From positions 1 to 5,145 of the forward strand of contig CAJUBL010000104.1 of NCBI GenBank assembly GCA_910584665.1: a stretch of 5,145 bases of DNA, read 5' to 3'. Numbering within the stretch: position 1 is the stretch's first letter; every line of letters begins with the position of its first letter. Made by a program: the position numbers and the translations under genes. Origin of the DNA: an uncultured Muribaculaceae bacterium (GTDB taxonomy: Bacteria; Bacteroidota; Bacteroidia; Bacteroidales; Muribaculaceae). Positions 1-5,145 of this stretch are shown here, piece by piece. The notes under the pieces are model-generated. The model was not told the origin of the DNA. It was given only the letters and a program-made list of their open reading frames with translations, and ran no database searches.

Positions 1-53
1 ACTTCATAAAAGCACCCCAAAAGTTTTTTGTCTAACTTTTGGGGTGCAGTTCA
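1..53 (-). mobile_element. Probable left end of an IS3-family (IS150-like) insertion sequence, truncated by the window edge
   Basis: Read on the minus strand from position 53, the sequence begins TGAACTGCACCCCAAAAGTT and continues AGACA. From memory this resembles the terminal inverted repeats of IS150-group IS3 elements (TG...CTG..CCC..AAGTT.GACA); I could not compare it with a database. Immediately inside lies a perfect 14-bp inverted repeat (12-25 with 34-47). A minus-strand ATG at 7-5 followed by AAG could be the first codons of the transposase OrfA, which would run off the window. The orientation fits an element whose body lies to the left. The other end and the target duplication are not visible. 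The alternative is a plain terminator hairpin of an upstream gene. Confidence 0.45.
12..47. repeat. Perfect 14-bp inverted repeat with an 8-nt loop
   Basis: GCACCCCAAAAGTT at 12-25 is the exact reverse complement of 34-47, with loop 26-33. It would fold as a strong hairpin in RNA from either strand. On the plus strand no T tract follows the stem (AGTTCACC comes next), so it is a poor plus-strand intrinsic terminator. On the minus strand TTTT follows the stem and then the possible ATG. If this is an IS end, such a hairpin could block read-through transcription into the transposase. That role is an inference. Confidence 0.8.
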
Positions 54-126
54 CCATCGAGGCGCCTTTTCATTTTCAGTCTTAACATTGTTTAATAGTG
101 ACGGGAATTTTTATAACAGCCTGAGA

Positions 127-158
127 GTATGAAATCATACCGGTATTTCATACCTTTG
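127..158 (+). promoter_or_regulatory. Candidate Bacteroidetes promoter overlapped by palindromes, upstream of the NlpC/P60 gene
   Basis: TACCTTTG at 151-158 matches the Bacteroidetes -7 box TAnnTTTG exactly and lies 58 bases before the start codon. This would give a leader of roughly 50 nt. I see no convincing TTG/TTTG -33 box at the expected distance. GTATGAAAT (127-135) is repeated inverted at 145-153, running into the -7 box. The 10-bp palindrome ATACCGGTAT lies at 137-146, and TCATACC occurs twice in direct orientation (135-141 and 148-154). Overlap of these repeats with the -7 box suggests an operator for a repressor. The regulator is unknown. Confidence 0.5.
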
Positions 159-216
159 CAGTTGATTTATTTCTATCGTCTTTAACCGACATTAGATACC
201 AATCATAGTCAGACTG

Positions 217-795
217 ATGCTTAACAGACTTATCATATGTATATCAACGGTCTCGGCGATAGCCTTCAAGGCTGTCGCAGTACAGCCATCCGCACCACAT
301 AATGCCGATGCCGCCGGGTATCTGATGGAAGCCGTCAACTTCATGAACGCAGACCGGCTTATACCATTGGACGATATGAATGATGACACCGCGAGACTGC
401 AACTCGTAGCCGACATCCTCAACGAGGCCAGCCAGCACATGGGCACACGATACGTTCGCGGAGGTAAAACTCCGAAAGGGTTTGACTGCTCAGGATTTAC
501 AAGCTATGTCTACCGCCAGTTCGGATACACCCTGTCTGCATCCTCGCGCGGTCAATACGGGCAGGGAGTCGAGATAGCCTCCGAAGAAATACGCCCGGGC
601 GATCTTCTGTTCTTCAAAGGACGCAGTTCGCGCTCGGTCGGTCACGTCGCAATAGCTATCGATTCCGATCCGGAAAACGGAGAGATCACATTCATACACG
701 CCGCAGTCAGAGGCGGCATACGCATAGACCGCGTCTCAATGCCATACTACAGAAAACGTTTTCTGGGCGCACGCCGCGTAATCGATAATCTTTGA
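217..795 (+). CDS. Secreted NlpC/P60-family cysteine peptidase (cell-wall endopeptidase)
   Basis: The 192-aa product is a predicted peptidoglycan hydrolase of the NlpC/P60 family, whose members cleave stem-peptide bonds such as D-Glu to diamino acid in wall turnover. The catalytic Cys91 lies in FDCSGFTSYVY, the general-base His143 in VGHVAIAI, and the third polar residue is His161 in FIHAA. The RPGDLLFF segment (126-133) is also typical. The domain spans roughly residues 65-192. Residues 1-25 resemble a signal peptide (hydrophobic LIICISTVSAIAF, with cleavage possibly after an Ala near 21-26). Cys8 is not in a lipobox, so the protein is probably periplasmic and soluble. There is no SH3b domain, as in many short Bacteroidetes homologues. 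The start at 217 is the only one that includes the signal sequence; no Shine-Dalgarno is visible. ligA follows after 50 bases on the same strand. The precise bond cleaved is not determined. Confidence 0.9.
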   Translation: MLNRLIICISTVSAIAFKAVAVQPSAPHNADAAGYLMEAVNFMNADRLIPLDDMNDDTARLQLVADILNEASQHMGTRYVRGGKTPKGFDCSGFTSYVYRQFGYTLSASSRGQYGQGVEIASEEIRPGDLLFFKGRSSRSVGHVAIAIDSDPENGEITFIHAAVRGGIRIDRVSMPYYRKRFLGARRVIDNL

Positions 796-845
796 CACAA
801 TCCCGATAAAGAATCTCCACACTTTAAACTTCAGCATCCACCGCC

Positions 846-2849
846 ATGAACGATCCCCGTCAACGTATTTCAGTGCTACGCGACGAGATAAACCGCCACA
901 ACCACTCCTACTACGTACTCAACTCTCCTACTATCAGCGATTTCGACTTCGACATGATGCTGAAAGAGCTTGAAACGCTTGAGAAACAGTATCCCGAATT
1001 TGACGACCCGCTGTCTCCTACACACCGCGTGGGCAGCGACATCAACAGACAGTTTGACCAGGCTCCCCATATACACCCTATGCTGTCACTCGGAAACACC
1101 TACTCGATAGATGAGGTCGACGAGTTTGTGCACCGCACACATCAGGCTCTTGACGGTCAGGATTTCGACATCATCGGCGAAATGAAATATGACGGAACTT
1201 CAATATCTCTTATCTACGAGAAAGGACGCCTGGTACGTGCCGTAACACGCGGAGACGGAGAGAAAGGTGACGTGGTCACCGATAATATCAAGACAATACG
1301 CAGCATACCTCTGCAGCTGACAGGCTCAGGATGGCCGGAAATGTTTGAGATACGGGGTGAAGTGCTGTTACCGTGGGAAGCATTCGACCGGCTCAACGCC
1401 GAACGGGCCTACCAGGAAGAACCGATCTTTGCCAATCCGCGAAACGCCGCCTCCGGTACATTAAAGCTCCTGAATCCGGCCCAGGTAGCCCACAGAGGTC
1501 TTGACGCCTATTTTTACTACATGCTTGGCGAGAACCTGCCTGCCGACAATCACTACGACAACATGCAGGCGGCCAGATCATGGGGTTTCAAGGTCGCACC
1601 CATCATGAGCGTCATGCATTCAATAAGTGAGGTAGACGAATTTATCAGACACTGGGACACCGCACGCAAGGAACTGCCTGTCGCAACCGACGGTCTGGTA
1701 TTCAAAGTCAACTCTCTCCGACAGCAGCTCAACCTCGGTTACACCGCCAAGTCACCACGATGGGCAATAGCCTATAAATTTCCGGCCGAGAGAGCATTGA
1801 CACAGCTCCGTTTCGTAAGCTTTGAAGTAGGCCGCACCGGTGTGATAACACCCGTAGCCAATCTCGAGCCGGTACAGCTTTCAGGCACCATAGTAAAACG
1901 AGCATCGCTCCATAATGCGGATATCATTCAATCTCTTGACATCCATGACGGCGACATTGTCTACGTCGAGAAAGGAGGAGAGATCATACCCAAGATTACA
2001 GGAGTCGACACATCAGCCCGCGAAGCCGGCGCCAAGACCGTAACGTTTGTCAGTACATGTCCGGCATGCGGGTCACTGCTACAACGCATCGAAGGAGAAG
2101 CCGCATGGATCTGTCCCAATAAATACGGTTGCCCGCCACAGATCGTCGGACGCATAGAACACTTCGTCGGACGCCGTATGATGAACATCGACGGCATTGG
2201 CGAAGAGACTGCCCAACTGCTTTATGACAGCGGCCTCGTCACCGATATCGCCGACCTTTATGACCTCACCATGCCCCAGCTGATGTCGCTCGACCGCTTC
2301 GCTGAGACAAGTGCCCGACGCGTACTGCAAGGCATCGACGATTCCCGAAACGTTCCTTTTGAACGTCTGCTGTTTGCATTGTCCATACCATTTGTAGGTG
2401 AAACCGGGGCAAAGAAACTCGCACGCGCCACCCTTGACATCGACACGCTGATGTCCATGACTGCAGAACAGCTCACCGCGATTGACGACATAGGTTCTAA
2501 AATCGCAGAGAGCATAACCGAATACTTTTCATGTGAATCAAACCGCAACATCATCGAACGGCTGCGCAAAGCCGGGCTACAGATGTCAATGCCATCCGAA
2601 GACCTTCAGAGGAGCGACATTCTGCAAGGGAAGACAATCGTAATAAGCGGCACATTCATCCACAACTCACGTGACCGCTACAAGGAACTGATCGAACAGA
2701 ACGGAGGCAGGAATTCCGGATCCATATCCAGAAAAACCGATTATCTGCTCGCCGGCGACAACATGGGACCGGCCAAACTCGAAAAAGCCACTTCACTCGG
2801 CATCCAGATCATCGACGAGGATACATTCCTGTCAATGATCAATAAATGA
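846..2849 (+). CDS. ligA: NAD+-dependent DNA ligase LigA
   Basis: The 667-aa protein is full length for LigA (about 670 aa in E. coli). It seals nicks in duplex DNA during replication and repair, using NAD+ to form a ligase-AMP intermediate. The N-terminal Ia region (about 1-65) carries HNHSYYVLN. SLGNTY (81-86) lies in the NAD-binding region. The adenylation motif is KYDG with catalytic Lys114, followed by TRGDGEKGD (134-142), RGEV (170-173), DGLVFKVN (282-289) and Lys311 in AYKFP. An OB fold covers about 318-400. The four-Cys zinc finger is Cys405, Cys408, Cys423 and Cys429. The helix-hairpin-helix domain covers about 440-585, and a BRCT domain about 590-667 (GKTIVISGTF, then GG and KTDYLLAG). 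All key residues are present. The HhH stretch LDRFAETSARR (482-492) departs slightly from the usual G-F-G-x-K-S pattern. No separate promoter box is seen in the 50-base gap, so co-transcription with the NlpC/P60 gene is likely. Confidence 0.98.
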   Translation: MNDPRQRISVLRDEINRHNHSYYVLNSPTISDFDFDMMLKELETLEKQYPEFDDPLSPTHRVGSDINRQFDQAPHIHPMLSLGNTYSIDEVDEFVHRTHQALDGQDFDIIGEMKYDGTSISLIYEKGRLVRAVTRGDGEKGDVVTDNIKTIRSIPLQLTGSGWPEMFEIRGEVLLPWEAFDRLNAERAYQEEPIFANPRNAASGTLKLLNPAQVAHRGLDAYFYYMLGENLPADNHYDNMQAARSWGFKVAPIMSVMHSISEVDEFIRHWDTARKELPVATDGLVFKVNSLRQQLNLGYTAKSPRWAIAYKFPAERALTQLRFVSFEVGRTGVITPVANLEPVQLSGTIVKRASLHNADIIQSLDIHDGDIVYVEKGGEIIPKITGVDTSAREAGAKTVTFVSTCPACGSLLQRIEGEAAWICPNKYGCPPQIVGRIEHFVGRRMMNIDGIGEETAQLLYDSGLVTDIADLYDLTMPQLMSLDRFAETSARRVLQGIDDSRNVPFERLLFALSIPFVGETGAKKLARATLDIDTLMSMTAEQLTAIDDIGSKIAESITEYFSCESNRNIIERLRKAGLQMSMPSEDLQRSDILQGKTIVISGTFIHNSRDRYKELIEQNGGRNSGSISRKTDYLLAGDNMGPAKLEKATSLGIQIIDEDTFLSMINK

Positions 2850-2860
2850 TTATACACAAC

Positions 2861-2904
2861 AAAAACAACCTGTCACCCCTCCTGCGGAATGACAGGTTGT
2901 TTTT
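2861..2904. terminator. Bidirectional intrinsic terminator between convergent ligA and GH88 genes
   Basis: A perfect 15-bp inverted repeat pairs 2861-2875 with 2890-2904 around a 14-nt loop (2876-2889). The core CAACCTGTCA / TGACAGGTTG is flanked by five A on the left and five T on the right, so the stem is followed by a U tract whichever strand is transcribed. It lies 11 bases after the ligA stop and 9 bases beyond the GH88 stop. A single element can therefore end both transcripts. Confidence 0.92.
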
Positions 2905-2913
2905 ACCTGTAAT

Positions 2914-4131
2914 CTATCTGCCGGCCAAAGCAAGGTCACGGCGGCGTTTCAGCGCTTCGAGATAATAGTAGTCGGCATAGTTCAGAGGCACATCTATCTC
3001 CACACCGGCTGGCATACTGGTAACACAATGCCTGAGTATAAAACATCCGTTCTCTCCTGCCGGCGCCGTATATTCGGCCGAAGACAGCGACTGCATAATA
3101 CTGTCAGCATACGCCACATATTCCTGCGACATGTCTCCGACAGGACAGGTCGACAGTTCATAGAGAGCCGACGCAATTACAGCGGCGGCCGATGCATCAC
3201 GCGGCTCGTCCGGTATACCCGGGGCATCAAAATCCCAATACGGCACCTTGTCTGCCGGCATATTCGGATGATTCCTCACAAAATCAAATGTCCCGACAGC
3301 CCGTTGCAGATATGCATCATTTCCAGTCTCCCTGTAAGCCACCGTATAGCCATATATGGCCCAGGCCTGCCCCCTGGACCATGCCGAAGAATGGGCACAT
3401 CCCTGGGCTGTATGCCTATGCCTTACATCCCCGGATACAGAATCGTAATCTATAACATGAAAACAGCTTCCGTCAGGACGGAAATGTTCCTTTAGCGTAC
3501 GGTCGGCATGACTTACCGCAATATTGTAGAACGTACTGTCACCCGACAGACGGGATGCCTCAAACATCAGCTCGAGATTCATCATATTGTCAATTATCAC
3601 AGGGCATGCCCATCCTTTTGCCTCACGCTCGCTGCCCGGATCCACATCCCAGCTCTGTATGATACCGGCATTAGGTCTGAAACGGGTCGACAGCGACCTC
3701 GCGGCCTCTACTACCGCTGCCGCATAAGTACTGTCTCCGGTAAGACGATATCCGTTGCCAAAACTGCATCCCACCATGAACCCCACATCATGATGCCACC
3801 TGAGATACTGCGCGTCCGATATCGCCTCGGTATACTTACGGGCATACGGGACAAACGTCGAGTCTCCAGTAAGTTCATACAGATACCATACCGCACCCGG
3901 AAAAAACCCGCTGCGCCAGTCAGTCACATCACAGTACAGTACGTTACCGTCATCCTGCAGTGACGTAGGGTTATGGAAAGGAAAACCAAGCGACTCGACT
4001 GTTTCGATCTGCTTTTCCATCTGTATGCGGGCATTTTCTACCGCCAGTCCTTCCCAGGTCTTCACCTTATCGCCACTGCAGGCGACAAACACAGCGGCCG
4101 ATGTGACCGCAACAAATAATAGTTTCTTCAT
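2914..4131 (-). CDS. GH88-family unsaturated glucuronyl hydrolase, lipoprotein
   Basis: The 405-aa product resembles GH88 unsaturated uronyl hydrolases. These remove the 4,5-unsaturated uronic acid left at the non-reducing end after a polysaccharide lyase cuts glycosaminoglycans or similar glycans, by hydration of the double bond. The two catalytic Asp positions known from Bacillus GL1 UGL correspond to Asp115 (RWHHDVGF) and Asp181 (PVIIDNMMNLE). Other family blocks are DWRSGFFPG (71-79), WSRGQAWAIYG (251-261), PYWDFDAP (297-304), RDASAAAVIASALYEL (311-326) and PLNYADYYYLEAL (382-394). The repeated TGDST-type turns (88-92, 131-135, 196-200) fit an (alpha/alpha)6 barrel. I chose the ATG at 4131-4129, which begins MKKLLFVAV and gives a lipoprotein signal ending FVAC with Cys18. 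An in-frame TTG three codons upstream (4140) is less likely. The Phe at -3 of the lipobox is not ideal. No lyase, sulfatase or SusC/SusD gene is adjacent, so the substrate (heparan, chondroitin, hyaluronan or other) cannot be told. GH105 is the main alternative family. Confidence 0.92.
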   Translation of the reverse strand: MKKLLFVAVTSAAVFVACSGDKVKTWEGLAVENARIQMEKQIETVESLGFPFHNPTSLQDDGNVLYCDVTDWRSGFFPGAVWYLYELTGDSTFVPYARKYTEAISDAQYLRWHHDVGFMVGCSFGNGYRLTGDSTYAAAVVEAARSLSTRFRPNAGIIQSWDVDPGSEREAKGWACPVIIDNMMNLELMFEASRLSGDSTFYNIAVSHADRTLKEHFRPDGSCFHVIDYDSVSGDVRHRHTAQGCAHSSAWSRGQAWAIYGYTVAYRETGNDAYLQRAVGTFDFVRNHPNMPADKVPYWDFDAPGIPDEPRDASAAAVIASALYELSTCPVGDMSQEYVAYADSIMQSLSSAEYTAPAGENGCFILRHCVTSMPAGVEIDVPLNYADYYYLEALKRRRDLALAGR

Positions 4132-4230
4132 GTCAGGCAATATAATGTGATTATAATGATTCCATAAAAATATATAGTATTAACAGCAATACCTATGACT
4201 CATCTATATATTATAGACCGCTCATTTTGT

Positions 4231-4239
4231 CAAAAGCTA
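4231..4239 (-). promoter_or_regulatory. Possible -7 box for the GH88 gene
   Basis: On the minus strand this reads TAGCTTTTG, which matches TAnnTTTG at seven of eight positions (one extra T before the G). It lies about 100 bases upstream of the GH88 ATG and would give a leader of roughly 90 nt. No clear -33 TTG stands at the normal distance. This is the best candidate in the spacer, but weak. Confidence 0.3.
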
Positions 4240-4246
4240 TAGTGCC

Positions 4247-4274
4247 GGACAATATGTTATAAAACATATTTTCC
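4247..4274. promoter_or_regulatory. Operator-like inverted repeat in the divergent spacer
   Basis: AATATGTT (4251-4258) and AACATATT (4263-4270) form a perfect inverted repeat around ATAA. The symmetry resumes outside one mismatch with GGA (4247-4249) and TCC (4272-4274), giving 11 of 12 paired positions per arm about axis 4260.5. It lies just upstream of the possible minus-strand -7 box and about 80 bases before the divergent lipoprotein gene, a position suited to a dimeric regulator of one or both genes. The sequence is AT-rich, so some symmetry may be chance. Confidence 0.4.
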
Positions 4275-4354
4275 ATATATACTCACATTTCATCCACACA
4301 ATCTGAACAAAAAACAGGTAATAAATGTTATAGAACTAAAAATATTTTAAAGGA

Positions 4355-4960
4355 ATGAACAAGATACTTACCTCAGCTCTATGTATAGCCGCTATGACTA
4401 TCATGACATCATGTGACGAAAAAGCCAAACTGGCCGATGCCGTTACCGGTTCCTGGTCCGGACAGGCCGAGCGCATCGAGACACCCCATCAGCCTACAAC
4501 AACAACCGTCACCCGTATGATGACCTTTACCCCCGACCTTGACTCGTCGACCGGAGGAACCTTGCGCGCCACAGCTCTGTTCTCTGTAGAGAGCGGCACA
4601 AGCTTACAGTCCGCAGGCATTCAGCCCATTGCTGTAACTGTCAGCGGAAACGCCACGATAAACGGACACTGGGAAGCCATCGATGACGATGAGATTGCCG
4701 TATCGTTCGACTACAGGACTCTGACCGTCAGCATAGACCCTCAGGAAGTCTTACTCGAGTATGACATAGCCTCCGGCGAGGCAACACCGGTCGACGGCTC
4801 AATCAAGCCGGACATTGCCGAATCGGTAAAACGTTCCATCACCAAAGTAATGAACCACAGCGTCTTCGACTACGGCAAGATCGACGATATTAAAGTCAAA
4901 GGATCACTGATGTCATGCGAGATCGGGCACAAGGACTACACCTTTCACCGCGACATGTAA
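4355..4960 (+). CDS. Hypothetical small lipoprotein, possibly lipocalin-like beta-barrel
   Basis: I do not recognise this 201-aa protein. The N-terminus MNKILTSALCIAAMTIMTSC is a lipoprotein signal with the modified Cys at residue 20, followed by DEKAK. Cys10 is inside the hydrophobic core and not a lipobox. The mature part starts with LADAVTGSWSGQ (26-37), like the G-x-W motif opening lipocalin or calycin-type barrels. It continues with alternating polar and hydrophobic stretches that suggest beta strands (51-60, 70-78, 90-98, 113-127, 131-137), a helix near 152-168, and a final strand pair ending in YTFHRDM. This fold is an inference only. AAAGGA lies directly against the ATG at 4355 with almost no spacer, so it is a doubtful ribosome-binding site. 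It is divergent from the GH88 gene, and nothing links the two functionally except the shared spacer. Confidence is high that it is a real gene and low for any role. Confidence 0.8.
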   Translation: MNKILTSALCIAAMTIMTSCDEKAKLADAVTGSWSGQAERIETPHQPTTTTVTRMMTFTPDLDSSTGGTLRATALFSVESGTSLQSAGIQPIAVTVSGNATINGHWEAIDDDEIAVSFDYRTLTVSIDPQEVLLEYDIASGEATPVDGSIKPDIAESVKRSITKVMNHSVFDYGKIDDIKVKGSLMSCEIGHKDYTFHRDM

Positions 4961-4966
4961 ACTAAG

Positions 4967-5055
4967 AGTATGTTTGAATCTAACGGGACGAAAGATTCAG
5001 AGAGCATGTCCGGGACTGCTCCTGAATCTGAAGTTCTGTTAAGTTCAGACATACT
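4967..5055. repeat. 89-nt near-perfect inverted repeat (long hairpin)
   Basis: Nearly the whole stretch folds on itself about position 5011. AGTATGTTTGAA (4967-4978) pairs with 5044-5055 with one G-U. The stem continues through 4979-4984 with 5038-5043 (one mismatch, one wobble) and GGGAC (4985-4989) with 5033-5037 (two wobbles). After a 3x3 internal loop, AGATTCAG (4993-5000) pairs perfectly with 5022-5029. GAGCA (5002-5006) pairs with TGCTC (5017-5021) next to a bulged A. It begins six bases after the lipoprotein stop. No T tract follows, so it is not a classic intrinsic terminator. TAAG stands next to both ends (4963-4966 and 5057-5060). It could be a MITE, a REP-like repeat, or an RNA-processing or stability hairpin. 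Confidence 0.75.
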
Positions 5056-5087
5056 ATAAGAAACTGTTTAAATTAATATGATGCAGA

Positions 5088-5117
5088 TTTTGAGAGAGAT
5101 TATCGGATGTATTTTTG
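5088..5117 (+). promoter_or_regulatory. Candidate promoter reading out of the right edge
   Basis: TATTTTTG at 5110-5117 matches the Bacteroidetes -7 box TAnnTTTG exactly, and TTTTG at 5088-5092 lies 17 bases upstream as a possible -33 box, slightly closer than usual. It would drive a gene beyond the window or belong to a repeat that continues there. T-rich sequence makes chance matches easier, so confidence is limited. Confidence 0.4.
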
Positions 5118-5145
5118 TTTGTGATGAGGAAGCGTAGCCGTAGCT

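Larger units (their letters stand above)
4132..4354. other. AT-rich divergent intergenic region
   Basis: This spacer separates the starts of the GH88 gene (minus) and the small lipoprotein gene (plus). It contains the operator-like repeat and possible -7 box listed separately, a direct repeat of TATAATG (4141-4147 and 4152-4158) in the GH88 leader, and a small inverted repeat CTATA/TATAG (4204-4216). I find no clear plus-strand TAnnTTTG box for the lipoprotein gene, and no RNA gene or further ORF. Confidence 0.7.

Noticed and set aside
192..446. 84-codon minus-strand ORF over the NlpC/P60 start
   Set aside because: It overlaps the signal peptide and N-terminus of the NlpC/P60 gene and its promoter side, with low-complexity Ser/Ala-rich content and no motif.
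2258..2569. 103-codon minus-strand ORF within ligA
   Set aside because: It lies entirely inside the conserved HhH region of ligA, and its Ser- and Arg-rich translation resembles no family.
3028..3495. 155-codon plus-strand ORF opposite the GH88 gene
   Set aside because: It is antisense to a GH88 gene with all conserved motifs, and its translation is rich in Arg, His and Pro with no recognisable domain.
3508..3963. 151-codon plus-strand ORF opposite the GH88 gene
   Set aside because: It has the same antisense placement, no domain, and no start context; it is explained by the codon use of the real gene.
4141..4158. TATAATG direct repeat resembling a sigma-70 -10 box
   Set aside because: Bacteroidetes use a different promoter consensus and the sequence is AT-rich, so it is likely chance. 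It is mentioned only within the intergenic entry.
4967..5055. Interpretation of the long hairpin as a rho-independent terminator
   Set aside because: The stem is much longer than usual, has internal loops, and is followed by ATAAGAAACTG and not a T tract.
1..5145. CRISPR array, tRNA or rRNA genes
   Set aside because: No regularly spaced repeats, no tRNA cloverleaf or CCA-end pattern and no rRNA-like sequence was found on either strand by eye.

Overview
The window looks like chromosomal DNA from a Bacteroidales bacterium, most plausibly of the Muribaculaceae type. This is inferred from three things: Bacteroidetes-style promoter boxes (TAnnTTTG) with almost no Shine-Dalgarno sequences, lipoproteins with short Lys-rich signal peptides, and a family GH88 glycan hydrolase. 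The genus is a guess made without database access. Coding regions have moderate GC and the intergenic regions are AT-rich.

Layout from left to right. Positions 1-53 look like the outer end of an IS3-family (IS150-like) insertion sequence whose body lies beyond the left edge. A promoter region with overlapping palindromes (127-158) precedes a secreted NlpC/P60 peptidoglycan peptidase (217-795). After 50 bases comes a complete NAD+-dependent DNA ligase, ligA (846-2849), probably read from the same transcript. A strong hairpin with A and T tracts on its two sides (2861-2904) serves as a shared terminator between ligA and the convergent GH88 unsaturated glucuronyl hydrolase lipoprotein (4131-2914, minus strand). 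A 223-base AT-rich divergent spacer with an operator-like inverted repeat follows. It leads to a small lipoprotein of unknown function (4355-4960). Six bases after its stop begins an 89-nt near-perfect inverted repeat (4967-5055). The right edge carries a promoter-like sequence pointing out of the window.

The genes do not form one pathway. NlpC/P60 (wall turnover) and ligA (replication and repair) are housekeeping genes. The GH88 enzyme completes breakdown of uronic-acid-containing polysaccharides after a lyase has acted, but none of its usual partners (lyase, sulfatase, SusC/SusD) is visible here. I see no clear new multi-gene system. The most unusual items are the long hairpin at 4967-5055 and the two operator-like palindromes.
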